NCBI RefSeq assembly: GCF_023065955.2
Contig: NW_026622997.1
Span: 9,286,001 to 9,350,000 of the forward strand
DNA length: 64,000 bases
Direction: 5' to 3'
DNA from: Ursus arctos
Taxonomy: Eukaryota > Chordata > Mammalia > Carnivora > Ursidae
Below the pieces are notes generated by a model. The model saw nothing but the letters and a program-made list of their open reading frames with translations, did no database searches and was not told the origin of the DNA. Positions 35,086 to 47,284 of the stretch are shown in pieces. Both the position numbers and the translations under genes were made by a program. Every line of letters starts with the position of its first letter. Position 1 is the stretch's first letter.

Positions 35086-35587
35086 TAAATGAGGACTTTC
35101 AGCTAAAAATGGCAGACTGAACGTTAATGTTTACCTCCATTTCCTCCCCAAACCGAAATAAAGTAACAGTACGGTGATTTTTAAAGCATAGTCCCAAAAG
35201 GATAGAAAAAAAATGGGGCAGGGGGCTGGTTTAGCTAACCTGAGCCAATGGTAAGGAAAACACATCATACACCTTCAAAGGGCTCACAAGTTGGCAGAAC
35301 CAGTTTTCTTTAGAAGCAGAGAAAAAGACAGGAGGACTAACAACAGAAGGTTTGGTTGAGAGTTTGTTTGAAAAGCACTCAGATCCCACCAGCTTTTCTT
35401 CCCAACTCCACAAAGGGAAAGACCTGGAGGTCTTTTGTCACTGGAGAGGTATAACTGAACATCGCTGGACTAAAGAGCTTCAGGCAGAAGTGAGGGCAGG
35501 GAAGCTATGTGGAAGAAAACAACTAAGCAAAAGTGCACACATTTAATACCTGGGACCCTAGCCTTCCTTCTCTCCTTTTTATTTTTC
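35086..35587. other. No gene or recognisable repeat
   Basis: Unclassified. Short overlapping frames 35231-35413 (minus) and 35352-35546 (plus) have no domain. Confidence 0.4.
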
Positions 35588-35784
35588 TTACTATTTTATT
35601 TAATATTTTTAGAGAGAGAGCATGCGTGAATGAGGGGAGGGGCGGAGGGAGAGAGAGAGAAACCCAAGCAGACTCCACACTGAGCGCAGAGCCCAATGTA
35701 GGGCTTGATCTCACGACCCCGAGATCATGACTTGAGCTGAAACCAGGAGTCCAATGTCCAACAGACTGAGCCACCCAGGTACCC
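35588..35784 (-). mobile_element. CAN-SINE (SINEC)
   Basis: Reads in reverse: T-rich tail, (GA)n, 'cttgatctcacgaccccgag', then 'ctgagccacccaggtacccc'. ccttccttctct at 35562-35573 and 35785-35796 is the target duplication. It is the first SINEC after a 21.7-kb gap. Confidence 0.92.
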
Positions 35785-35796
35785 CCTTCCTTCTCT

Positions 35797-36279
35797 TTTT
35801 GACTCTGGGAAGACTGGCACCTAGGCTTACAATCTCCATGCAGAATATTCAAAATTTTTCTCTTGAGAATCCAATTGGCCCAAGAGAAAATAAACGTCAG
35901 AGGGCTTCCTAATGAAATAGCCAAACCAAATCACCTTACAATAAGGCCCACGGTCAGTAAAGCTTTCCACCCACCACCACCACCATCATCACCATCAGGG
36001 AGAGCACTTCAAACAGATTTTTGGTGCACACTCTTAAACTATAGGCAAAGTGGCAAGGACCCCCCAATGTTTGAAGAAAATATTTATCCTGTTTCATTGA
36101 TTCTAAAGTGCAAATGCTTGACATCTCTGAATGAACATTTCGAAAGTCCAGAATGAGCTTACAAATTGATGGTATTGTAAAACTGTCAGCCAGGAGGCAA
36201 GCATAATACAGCTGCACCAAATAATTTAGGGGACACCTTCGTATAATGTCAAGAACGCACAAGCATGAAGGGTCTTAGA
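35797..36279. other. Unclassified
   Basis: Contains a short CCA/CAT-rich run (about 35969-35997). Overlapping frames on both strands; no gene or repeat recognised. Confidence 0.35.
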
Positions 36280-37760
36280 GTCAATAAAATATGTTCATTT
36301 GAAAAGCCAGAGACTGAAACAAACCAAGAAAAGCAAGTAGAAAGAGAAAACGTCTCCCCAAATCATTATTAATATCTTTTGAGAGATAGTGGAAAACAGT
36401 ATTCTGGTTTGTTTAAAAAAAAAAAAACTATGAAAAAACAACATTCAAATAATTCTTGGAAATTAAAATCATATAGCTTAAAATAGAATATTGGGATGAG
36501 AAAAATTCCCGGAAAGAAGATCAAGAGAGAAAGAAATAGAGAGGGAAAAAATTAGAAAATCGGTCCAGGATTAAAAAAAAAAAAAAGGAAACAGAGACAT
36601 CACCAGTAAAATAATTCAAGAAAAATCTCCCAGAACTGAAAGACAGAGTTTCTAGATTAAAAGGGACCCACCCAGCAAAATTCATCCACAGCAAAACACA
36701 TCATTGTGATATTTCAGAACGCTAGGAACAGTTAAAGAAGAAGAAAAAACCCACAAGTTTCATGTAACAGCCAGAAAATAATGAAGCAAAACCTCCAAAT
36801 TTCTAAAGTAAAATGTTTTGAAACCTAGAATTTTATACTCAGCTATTAACTAAATGAGAAGGTTTAAAAAAAAGACTTTTTCAGACTTGCAAGGAAAGAG
36901 GTGAAAGAATTAATCAAGGTAATAGGTGATAATTAGGTGAACTCAGATATATTACTGGTGTACAGAGCAACCAGTCCAGTTTGGAGGTGATCAGAAGATC
37001 CAGAAGAGATTCCTTTGAAAAGATAAAATTGAATATATCAGAAGAATTGACATTGAATTAGTGACAAGTATATAGAAAACTAAGCAAATGGGGGCGCCTG
37101 GGTGGCTCAGTCGGTTAAGTGTCTGCCTTTGGCTCAGGTAATGATCCCAGTGTCCTGGGATCAAGCCCCCCTTCAGGCTCCCTGCTCAGCGGGGGTCTGC
37201 TTCTCCCTCTCCCTCTGTGCTCTCTCTCTCTCTCAAGTAAATAAATAAAATCTTTTTTTTAAAGCACTTAAAAAAAAAGAAAATAAAAGAAAAAGAAAAC
37301 TAAGCAAATGAAATAAGAAGGCAATTATTAACCCATGGGAAAATAAAAAGATATAACAGAAAGAAATAATTGTGTACTGCTTGATTCAACATCCATTGTC
37401 ATAATAAACTGAATAATGAGCTAATCGAAATTATATTTTAATTATAGTGTAAGAATGGGAAGATTAATTGTGTGCTAGGAAACAGGTGGGTAATACAGAA
37501 CAAAGTCCTTGTGTTCCATGTGTGAGGTAAATACTTAATTTCCAAAAAAAATTTTAAAATAACAAAGAAATAGCTTATTTACAAATTTAGAAATGAATGT
37601 CAAAAGAATCAAGTGGGCATTGCAAGTGTATGCTTCTGGAGAGTGGGACAGGGAACTGCTATATTTTATAATCACCCATGCAGAAGTATTTCTATATTTG
37701 TACTCTATGTATCTATATCTTTAATAAAAATAAAAGCTAAATTAGAAAAAAAAAGGAAAA
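36280..37760 (+). mobile_element. Ancient L1M/HAL1-like tract
   Basis: 'ccagaactgaaagacagagt', 'gggacccacccagcaaaatt', 'gaaacctagaattttatact' and 'tttcagacttgcaaggaaag' are the familiar ORF1-side text of old L1/HAL1 elements in sense. Interrupted by the SINE at 37091. The right edge is uncertain. Confidence 0.65.
37091..37293 (+). mobile_element. CAN-SINE (SINEC) with perfect 17-bp duplication
   Basis: Head 'ggggcgcctgggtggctcag', CT-rich body, (AATA)n, mixed A tail. agaaaactaagcaaatg at 37074-37090 and 37294-37310. Confidence 0.95.
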
Positions 37761-37774
37761 AGGAATGGATGAAC

Positions 37775-37985
37775 ATGGGCTTTGGAATTCCAAGTGGGTT
37801 TGACTACCACATATGTCGGTCATTAGCTGTGTGACCATGGCTAGTTGCTGTCCAAGGTTCAATTGCCTCATTTGTAAAATAGAAATTAGAATAAAATATC
37901 ACCTAGGGCTGTTGATGGGATTAAATGAAATCATACATTTAGAATTGCAGACACATATTGGTCATTTGATGGTTCTTACACACCC
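37775..37985 (+). repeat. MIR, nearly complete
   Basis: 'tcattagctgtgtgaccatg', 'aattgcctcatttgtaaaat' and 'gttgatgggattaaatgaaa' in MIR order. Confidence 0.88.
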
Positions 37986-38689
37986 CTCCATCAGGTGGAT
38001 CTGATCACTACCTTCAAACAGTTTGGAATTTGAGAAAAGAAAATGGGTATGTTACATACTTTGGAAATAAATCCATGCTTTTTGTTTTTAGGTTTTAAAG
38101 GAAAGTTTATGGATTCATGGTTTAATTTCTGGATTTTAAATATTGTTTTCACCCAAACAGCATGTCATAGCTTCGATAACTTCATCCATTTCCTGATAAT
38201 TCCCTACCACCTGCTCTAGCCTCACTTTTCCCCGGCTTCAGCAACAGCAATATGAAAGAAGCCCCAGTCCCCGCACATACCCTCTTTAACAAAGTGAAAT
38301 TTAAGAGCCCTTTATTGCTGTAAATAATCAGGAACTACATGGAGGTAAATGGAGATTTTAAAAGCCATTTTTTCCTCACTGAAGATGATTTGTGATCTAA
38401 TCGTAAGAATAAGAGGGAAATGTTCAGAAAAGGGGAGGGCCTTGGAAGAAACACAGATGGTTCTACAAAGTGTTTTGGGTTAGGAACAAATACTAAAAGA
38501 ATTTTTAACTCCAAACTACCAATAGAAAGTGATAAGTCCACTACAGTACCTTCTGCAGTTATGAGGTCCAGACCCTGGCAAACACTTCGTCTGAGTTTCC
38601 CCTTTACCGCTCCCCTACTGTTAAGTCACCAACGATCTTTGCTTGCCAAGTGCGATGCTCGCTGCTCTGTCCTAACTTGCTGACACATT
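37986..38689. other. Unclassified
   Basis: 38160-38240 has CT-rich text that may extend the following L2. Overlapping antisense frames 38335-38541 and 38420-38683 are not gene-like. Confidence 0.35.
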
Positions 38690-39295
38690 TCAGCACCAGT
38701 TATCACAATGCACCACTCTCTCCTTGGAACGCTTTCTGTCCTGCCCCCATGACACTCTCCTGGTGGCCCTTCTTGACCGTCATTCTGCTAATCATCCTCC
38801 TTGCTTAGACCCTGCAAGTCTCCTCATGGTTTCCTGCTGGCATTCTTGCCTATCCTCTCCCCTCATCAGCTAGAATCGATCATTGAAAACATAAATCGGA
38901 TCATCACATTCCTCTTAAAATGCTCCAATAATTTCCTGCTGCAGTTAAATCAAAGCCTTGCACCAGGGCCTGTAGAATCTGGCCCTTCACCTCTCGACCA
39001 CCCCAACTGTTGTCACGTTGCTGGTGCGAGGTCAGCTGTCCCGTTCTAAAAGAGGACTTCCTCACCACTCACTCTACAGGATCCCCACCTCATCACTCAC
39101 TCTCAGATCACCATACTTTATTTCCTTCACGACACTTACTACAAACTGAAATTCCTGTTTATCCATTTATTTACTTGATAATTGCAACCCCCCTTCCCCA
39201 TAGTGCAAGCTCCATGAAGATGGAGACCCAGGTTGTCTTGCTCAGCACCTGGCTCAGATTGAGAACTAAATAAAAATTATTTTAATCAATTAACT
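38690..39295 (+). repeat. L2 LINE 3' part
   Basis: 'atcggatcatcacattcctc', 'ttaaaatgctccaataattt', 'ccttgcaccagggcctgtag', 'gtgcaagctccatgaagatg' and the end 'ctcagcacctggctcagatt' follow L2 ORF2-end and 3'UTR order. Confidence 0.85.
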
Positions 39296-39632
39296 GATAC
39301 TTAGAAGAAAAAATAACAGCCCAAGAAAGAAAGAATAAGACAAACAAAAACAAAATATCCTAGAGGAAACGGACAATACAGGCAACAGAAGAGACCTTCA
39401 AAACTTCCTAATCAGGGTCTAATAGAAGAGTAATAGATTATACATTTATATAGTTTATACAGAAGAAAAAGGAAGAGGAGGAGAAAAAAAACACAGTATG
39501 CTCACCAAAAATATTGGATAACATGAAAATATTCTTGAATTTTAAAAATTTAATTGACAAAATAACTGCTTCAATAGAAGGGCTAGAAGAAAAACATTGA
39601 TCTCTCAGAGTATAAATTAAAATGCAGAGATT

Positions 39633-39829
39633 GGAGCACCTGGGTGGTACAGTCGGTTAAGCATCCAACTCTTGATTTCAGCTCAGGTCATCATCTCAGG
39701 GTCTTGAGATTGAGCTCCACGTCAGGCTTCATGCTCAGCACAGAGTCTGCTTGAAATTCTCTCTCCCTCTCCCCCGCCCTCCCACTCTTGCTCTCTCTTT
39801 CTCTAAAATAAATAAATAAATCTTTTTTT
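39633..39829 (+). mobile_element. CAN-SINE, older copy
   Basis: The diverged head 'ggagcacctgggtggtacag' and a body with 'tcatgctcagcacagagtct' mark an older SINEC. Target copies aaatgcagagatt (39620-39632) and aaatgcagaaatt (39830-39842) differ at one base. Confidence 0.92.
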
Positions 39830-40036
39830 AAATGCAGAAATTTAGGGAAAAACACATCGAAAAGGTAAAGAGACTTAGGAGAATCAATTCAGAAAGTTAA
39901 TTATTCACTTAATAGATATTCAAGAAAAAGAGAACAGGAAGCATGCCAGACAGAAAATTATTAAAATTTTTCCAGAGCAAAAGAACGATGCCAGTGTACA
40001 GACGTCACCAAGTCATGAAAAGGATGAATTAAAACA

Positions 40037-40039
<3 letters not shown>

Positions 40040-40073
<34 letters not shown>
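40040..40073. repeat. (CA)n microsatellite
   Basis: About 16 uninterrupted CA units. Length polymorphism is likely. Confidence 0.97.
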
Positions 40074-40074
<1 letters not shown>

Positions 40075-40610
40075 AAAGCCATCATCTTGAAATGCCAAAT
40101 ACAAAGTTTCCAGAAAAAAAAGTGGTAAGTCCCCTTACAAATGAACCAGAATCATATTGGCATCAGATTTCTTATCATCAACGTTCAGTGCAATAAGAGC
40201 GTGCAGGATCATCTTTAAGTTTTGAGGAAAATTTATTGTAAACATAAAATTTTATATTTTACTGAGTTGTCTATGACAAATAAGAATAAAATCTGGACAC
40301 TAATATATATGGAAGGACTCAGATGTTTATCACACAGTGATTTTCTCTGAAAGCATTATTCAAGTATGCACCATAGTAAAACAAGAAAGGACTGCAAGAC
40401 AGTGACACGGTGTGCAAGGAATAGTAGCCCCAACCTCGCAGAGAATGAAAAGAAACCCCAGGATGACAGCTATGCGTCAGGCTTAGAGAGCAATAGGTCC
40501 AAATTAGAACCTAGGAAAATGAGAAAAATTCAGCAAGCTCTAAAAAGTGTATTTGTATAGAAAATGGATTCCCTGAAAGAAATGGTGTCATTTAAAAGTT
40601 GGATAATTAT

Positions 40611-40807
40611 GGGGCACCTGTGTGGCTAAGTCGTTAAGTGTCTGCCTTTGGCTCAGGTCGTGATCCCAGGACCCTGGGATCGAGCCCTGCGTCAGGCTCC
40701 CTGCTCCACTGGGAGCCTGTGTCTTCCTCTCCCACTCCCCCTGCTTGTGTTCCCTTTTTCTCTGGCTGTCTCTCTCTGTCAAATAAATAAATAAAATCTT
40801 TAAAAAA
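40611..40807 (+). mobile_element. CAN-SINE (SINEC) with perfect 17-bp duplication
   Basis: Head 'ggggcacctgtgtggctaag' to an A tail. aaaagttggataattat at 40594-40610 and 40808-40824. The 146-codon minus frame 40634-41074 reads through this SINE and is not a gene. Confidence 0.95.
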
Positions 40808-41640
40808 AAAAGTTGGATAATTATATTTACAGGATGGATGCATAACGTAATAATAAAAGTAAGTAGTTACGATAGGCTGCCCCTCTTGCCCTCCCCTAGC
40901 ATTTACTTTTCCTGCTGGTTTTTGAGCTTTCTTCTCCTTCAAGAGCTTGAATTTAACATAGGATATCATTCCTTCTCTAGTTTTGCAATCACACATGTGG
41001 TCTTCACTGAACACATATTTATATAATCTGAATATTATAAACTCTAGATATTGGCTTTCAGCTTTTAGGATCAACTTATAGGCAAAGCATAAAGGACATA
41101 TATGGTTATAGAACAGAATGTATGTTATAAACCAAGACTTTGAAATGTAACTGTACAGATGGCAGGGGTCAGAAGATATTAGGAGGTGGAAGGGAAATCC
41201 AGAGGAACCAGTTTTCTCATCTCATACAGTGAGAATTCAGGGGGAATGCTAAAATTGATAGGTCAGGATACAAAGTTCACAATATTGCTTACAGATTTTA
41301 TATATTAAATATTATTAACATTATTAAATATAATTATAGTAGTAACCAAGAGAAACTAAAAATAAAATGTGACTAATAGAAAATAAAGAAGAATAAAGAA
41401 AAGAAAGATAAATTCATCACTGTTATCATAGGTAGATAATAGATACTGTCTAAAAACTTCTAAATCAAGAAATAGAGGTAAATTCGTATCTTTTAGAATT
41501 GTGGCAGTGACTCCCCAAAGGGTAAAAGGAGATAGTTTAAAAAGTTGACTCCAAGGAGAACAGGATGAAGTGACTAGAGAAGAAAAATTTTGACTTTTCA
41601 TTTCTCTTTCATACCATTTAAAATCTCTCTTACCATGAGA

Positions 41641-42045
41641 AGGTATTATTTTTGTAAATCAAAATACACATGCAAAAATTAGCATGCTATTAAAATTGAG
41701 ATCATAAGTCCCTAGATATGAGTTAAATACCTTCTTGGCTGCTGTTCCCCATTGACTGGATGACCTATGAGAGCAGCTGTGACATTCAGTGATTCAGTGA
41801 CCTGGGCCCTCTCCAAGGCTCTGAAGGAAAGGCTACAAACTTGACTTTGGAAACTTCCAACACCATCTCCTCTGGAAGTACATTGTCATGCTTCTGACCC
41901 CAACCTTATAAGGAGAGGAAGTCTCTGAGAACATTTCTGCTCCCTTCATCTGATTTGCAGTATCAGAGAAAGACTCTGTTTTGGAAATAATCCACAGGAC
42001 AGTGATTTCCCTAAGGCCAGCTTTGGCAGAGGTTATCTTACTTAC
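41641..42045. other. Unclassified
   Basis: No gene or repeat recognised. Confidence 0.4.
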
Positions 42046-42049
42046 AGGA

Positions 42050-42255
42050 TTTATTCTGCATTTTTACATAAAGTATCCCATGTAATGCTCATGATAGTGC
42101 AACAACCCTTTAAGGCAGGGAGAGTATGCCTCCACTTCACTGAGGAGGAAACCGAGTCCCAGAGATGTAAGCTACCAGCCCAAGAGCTCTCAGCTACTAA
42201 ATGGTAAAGATGAGAGCTCAAACATGTCTCTGATCCCAAGGACTGGTCTCTTCTC
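42050..42255 (-). repeat. MIR fragment
   Basis: 'ccatgtaatgctcatgatag', 'aggaggaaaccgagtcccag' and 'agatgtaagctaccagccca' in antisense MIR order. Confidence 0.85.
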
Positions 42256-42834
42256 CAAACTGGCTGCTTCTAGCATCTTTAAAAACCCAGTGATCCAACC
42301 TTATACAAACTCTTTAGAGAACAGAAAAAAAGAACACTTTCCAGAATTGCAAGCTTGGTATAAAAACTCAAGGAAGGACAGTACTGAAAAGGAAAACTGA
42401 AGAACGATCTCATTCGTGATTGTGAATGAAAACGGTCCTGAACAAAATATTAGCATGCAGAATCCAGCAATTTAAAAAATGAAAAAAAGTCATGACCAAA
42501 TTGAGTTTATTCCGGGAGTATAAGGTTAGATCAACACTAGAACATATATTAATGTAATTTATATCATTAATAGGAGAAAAAAACATGAAACATGCTGTGA
42601 TCTGAACTGATATAGCATAAGCATTTGATAAAATACAAAAGAGCATTTATAAGACAAAAAGCAAATAATAATAATAATAACAATAATCCTTTACAAACTA
42701 GAAAGAGAAAGAAATGTCCTTAATATGAAAAAAGATATCTTCAAATTAACAAAAGCAAACCTTGTTCTCATTTGTGAAATATTAACACATACTCTTTAAA
42801 ATCAGGAATAATATAAGGTTCCACACTATTCGTT

Positions 42835-43062
42835 TTTTTTAATGTTTTTTTATTATATTATGTTAGTCACCATACAGTACATCCCTGGTTTCTGATGTAA
42901 AGTTCGATGATTCATTAGTTACGTATAACACCCAGTGCACCATGCAATACGTGCCCTCCTTACTACCCATCACCGGTCTATCCCATTCCCCCACCCACCT
43001 CCCCTCTGAGGCCCTCAGTTTGTTTCTCAGAGTCCATAGTCTCTCATGCTTCATCATTCCTA
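42835..43062 (-). mobile_element. Young L1 3' end inside L1M
   Basis: Poly(T), 'gtcaccatacagtacatccc', 'cccagtgcaccatgcaatac' and 'ccatagtctctcatgcttca'. It splits the L1M ORF2 text between 'ccacactatt' and 'ctactcaacattg'. No clear target duplication was found. Confidence 0.93.
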
Positions 43063-44404
43063 CTTCTACTCAACATTGTATTAGAATCCTAACCTGTGCA
43101 CTAAGGCAAGAATAAGGAAAAGAATACGGATTCAAAAAATAAGAAACCGGACTGTCATTATTTGCAGACATTATGTTCTACATAGAAAACCTCAAGTATT
43201 TATAGATTATTAGCATTAGTTAGAGTTTAGTTAAGTTTGCTAGGCATAAGATCAATGTGAGTCAATTGCATTTCTATATACCAACAAAAAAAGAAGTTAG
43301 GAAATACAGTTTTAAAAAATATTTACAATAGCAACAATGAAATAAGGTACTAGGAAATAAGCCTAACAAAAGATGTGCAAGACCTTTTGCAGAAAGACAC
43401 AAAACTTGGCTGAAAGACATTAAATAAGACCTAAATAAGCAGAATGACATAATTTTTCCACAGATAGGAAGATTGAGTATCTTAAAGATCTCATTTCCCT
43501 CCGAACTATTCTATAGATTCAATGAAATCCCAATAAAAATCCCACTAAGATGTTTTCTAGAATTTTATAATTTAATTCTAAAATATATAAAGAAGAGCCA
43601 AAAGCCAAGTACACCTGAGACAGGTGAACGTGTTCCACCAAAATCAAAATGTATCATAAAGTTTTAGTAATTAGGATTGTATGTTTAATAATACGAGGAT
43701 GAAAAACAAACCAATGGAACAAAGAGAGCCCAGAAACTAATCCACACTTAAATTAAAACATTATCTATGATAAATCTGGCATTGCAAATCAGAAGGGTTA
43801 TCCTATAAATGAAAATGGATTCCTGCCTCACACGATACATAAAAATCAATTTCCGGTGGATCCGGAACTAAAATAAGAGAAGTAAAACTTGGAAACTCTT
43901 TTAAAGCCATACAAAAAAACTATCCTATTGATCTTTGGATAGGGAAAGATTTTAAAACAAGCAAGAAAAGCACAACCTTAAAGAAAAAAAATAAAATTGA
44001 CAAATAGTAAGGACTCCCGTTCAATACAGTCACCATTTGAAAAGTGAAAAGACAAGCTTCAATTGTATGATATGACCTACAAAGAATTTTTATCCGGAAT
44101 ATGTGAAGAATCTTAATGAATAAGAAACAAAAAGAACAGGAAATATACAGAAGACATAAACAGGCGTATCTGTGAAAAGGAAACATGAATGGCCAATACA
44201 TATGAATATATACATGAAGATGTGCTCAACCTCATAATTAACCGTGGAACTGCAAATTAAGATGACAATAAAATAGCTTTTCAAACACAACAACCCAACA
44301 AAAGCCAGCACTGGCAAGGACGTAGAAACACAAGTGTTCTCATGTGCCGCTGGCAGGAGCACACACGGGCTCCATCAGACCAGGGAGCAATTTGACATTA
44401 ACAC

Positions 44405-45010
44405 GAACTCGTTTGCTCAACTCTTGTTCCAGCCTCCTTCTAGTGGCCGTCGTACATTACAAAGGGCAGAAAACTAAGATCTACCTTTCCAAGACACCCC
44501 TATAGCTGGGATTCCAGATACGATTGAGGTTGGACGTGTCCAATGTGCTCAGTGAGACCTGAACAGAATTCAGTGGGAAACGATGGGCTCAGGGCATTCG
44601 TTTTGCTGGCGGGAATGATAATGGTGGTTTCTCAGTTTTAAAGCGGTGGTTTCGGAGCAGAGGCAGCTTGGTTTTGGAGGCAGCAGTTCTAACAGTGGCT
44701 TCCTGATTTAGCTGAAGTGGCTTCCTAATTGCACGTAAGGCAGTGTGGCTTTGGAGCCAGAACTATATTGGCAGCTTTCAATTGAAAACATAGCTTCCTG
44801 TTGACGGGATAAGCTGTAGCTTTCTTGGTGGCCCAGTCCTTGGGTGTAGCTTGGGAAATCATCCTAAAAGCTCAGCCTAGAATCTGTTCCTTCTACCCTC
44901 TTAACAATTCTGTAAATGATCAATGACCTATCTGTTACCTATCAAAAACCTTTCTGTTTTAATGAGTCAGAGTGTATTGTGTTCTTTGTAACCGTACCTT
45001 AGCAAAGTTG
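44405..45010 (+). mobile_element. Unclassified insert in L1M, probably a solo LTR
   Basis: About 600 bp that do not belong to the L1M. 'gtggctt' recurs (44693, 44718, 44747). The right end ('tttctgttttaatgagtcag', 'agtgtattgtgttctttgta', 'accgtaccttagc') resembles the 3' end of an ancient ERVL-type LTR. No viral coding sequence is present. Family and exact ends are not established. Confidence 0.4.
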
Positions 45011-46249
45011 GACTTGCATAAACATATATCCCTGCAATTACATTCTTGGATATATACCCTGGAGAAAATCTTAGCTACGTAGACCACAAATACGCGTGAG
45101 GATATTTACTGCGGCACTGTTTCTAATAACAAAAAACTGGAAGCCATCTGATGTCCATCAAGAGTAAAATGAATAAATAAGTTGTGGTATAGCCATACAA
45201 GAGAATACTACACAGATAAGAAAATGAATGACCTCTAGCTTCGCTTATAGACACGGATAAATTGCAAAATTAGCATTGAATGAAAATAACTCACAAAAAA
45301 ATATACCCAGTATGATTTCACTTACACAAGTTTTAAAACTAAATGTATTGTTTGGAGGTACATAGGTATGTGATAGAACTGTAAAGAAAATCCAGGAACG
45401 GGTCAATAGAGAATTCAGGATAATGACTGCCTCTGGTGGGAAGAGGCAGGGGTGGTACTGGAAAGCGAAACGCAGAGGCTTCAGAGGTATTGGAAGTGTG
45501 CTGTCCTGAAACAATATGAGGCACACAGCATCACCCATGAAGTGTTCTTGACAAACATGTTTAATTTTAACCTAATCAAGCTTCTGTTCTTTACAATTTT
45601 CAGACATAGGAAATACAGAGAACAGAGGAACAAGCTAAAGAGTACTACAAGGAAACCATCAGACAAACCCACAATGTGGGACGTTCTTAAGAGAAGTGAT
45701 CCAATCACTTCAGTACGTCAATATACGTGGGAGAAGGGGGAGGGGGAGGAAAGACGGTTCTAGAGAAAGAAGGATGTTCTTGGCTGGATCCTGTTTTGAA
45801 CAAACCAGATATAACAAGACATTTGGGGAACAACTGAGGAAATTTAAATATAGACTGGAGAATTGATAGTTTAGTCAGATGTGATGTTGGTTTTGTGGAT
45901 ATGTGGAAGAATGTCATTTTTAGAGAGGTATGCTGAAGTATTCAGAGGTGAAGCTTTCGGTGATGTAACTTAAATTTAAATAGTTTTGACAAGTATTATA
46001 TATGTGCGTGTACATATAAAATGTTTACATATAAAGCAAAGATGGCCAAATACCAAAAATTGTTAAATCTAGGTATAGATTACATGTGTGCTCGCTGTAC
46101 ACTTCTTTCGACTTTTTTGTATTATTTGAAATATTTTATAATAAAAAAATTTAAAAGGAAGGATATGAGTGCAAAAAATAACACAAGTGCTAAATAATAC
46201 AATCAACAATCACTCAAATATTTGACACACACGTATACACAGTATTTTT

Positions 46250-46442
46250 TTTAAGATTTTTTATTTATTTATTTGACAGAGAGAGAGACAGCCAGCGAGA
46301 GAGGGAACACAAGCAGGGGGAGTGGGAGAGGAAGAAGCAGGCTCATAGCAGAAGAGCCTGATGTGGGGCTCGATCCCATAACGCCGGGATCACGACCTGA
46401 CCTGAAGGGAGATGCTTAACGACTGAGCCACCCAGGCGCCCC
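46250..46442 (-). mobile_element. CAN-SINE, 'agccagcgagagagggaac' subfamily
   Basis: T-rich tail, then the subfamily body and the reversed head '...ccacccaggcgcccc'. Target copies tatacacagtattttt (starting 46234) and tatacccagtattttt (46443-46458) differ at one base. Confidence 0.94.
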
Positions 46443-46485
46443 TATACCCAGTATTTTTAATATGAGGATAAAATTTATCTTGGAC

Positions 46486-46722
46486 CTTTTTTTAAATATT
46501 TTTTTTATTATATTATGTTAGTCACCATACAGTACACCCCTAGTTTTTGATGTAAAGTTCCATGATTCATTACTTGCGTATAACACCCAGTGCACCATGC
46601 AATACGTGCCCTCCTTACTACCCATCACCAGCCTATCCCAGTCCCCCACCCCCCTCCCCTCTGAAGCCCTCCGTTTGTTTCCCAGAGTACATAGTCTCTC
46701 GTGGTTCATTCCCCCTTCTGAT
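46486..46722 (-). mobile_element. Young L1 3' end
   Basis: Poly(T), 'gtcaccatacagtacacccc', 'cccagtgcaccatgcaatac' and 'ccctctgaagccctccgttt'. Fourth copy of this type in the same orientation. Confidence 0.93.
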
Positions 46723-47284
46723 ATAACATTTTCTAAATCAAATCAGACCCAGGGAGTGCTGGTAGCATCTTGGGTAGTCCCTATAAAACTGCTTTTACAG
46801 GACTGTTTGTTGTGATGGTCTTAGCTTCTTGAAGGGTGCTACAGGAAGCAGTCTAGTCAAAACTGCTCTTGCGCTCACTACAGCGGTGTGGGAAAGATGC
46901 TCATATTACATCACAGAGGGGGCCTTTTATGAGGCAGAGTCCCCACCTGATGAGGAAACAACCAGAGGGGAGGCAGACTAGAGGCTCAGCAGAGGATTGG
47001 ATTCAGTGACCCACTTGTTCCTTGAGGAGAACACCTATTTCTACCAAGAGCATTCCTGGAAGGCTATGGACTTCAAACAACGTTCTGAACAGACTCATCT
47101 CAGGGGACAAAGCAGGTAGGGAAGGAAAGGAGGCAATGGGAGGAGGGGAGAGGAAATCAGCCCCCACCCCTACTTCAACCAAAAGCTCCCCTCACATGTT
47201 GTACATATAGAGCCGCCATGTTTTTGAACAAAATATTCCATCTGAACAAAACGTTCAGTAACTTTAAAAGAGTTGTAAAACTAC
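46723..47284. other. Unclassified
   Basis: No gene or repeat recognised. The plus frame 47022-47210 has no domain. Confidence 0.4.

Larger units (their letters stand above)
39300..41640 (+). mobile_element. Ancient L1M/HAL1-like tract with two SINEs
   Basis: 'atcatcttgaaatgccaaat', 'attggcatcagatttcttat' and 'aaaattttatattttactga' resemble the HAL1/L1M ORF1-end region in sense. SINEs at 39633 and 40611 and a CA repeat interrupt it. Assignment after about 40850 is weaker. Confidence 0.55.
42380..46165 (+). mobile_element. Long ancient L1M, ORF2 to 3' end, three times interrupted
   Basis: ORF2 text in sense ('ccaaattgagtttattccgg', 'ttctacatagaaaacctcaa', 'tgagtcaattgcatttctat', 'caatgaaatcccaataaaaa'), the C-terminal region near 44200-44400 and again from 45005 ('ttggatatataccctggaga', 'aaaactggaagccatctgat'), then the 3'UTR to 'tttgaaatattttataataa' near 46145. 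Interrupted by a young L1 end (42835), an LTR-like insert (44405) and small indels. All frames are broken. Confidence 0.85.

Noticed and set aside
40634..41074. 146-codon minus frame as a gene
   Set aside because: Its C-terminal third is antisense SINE and the rest is ancient L1-like DNA.
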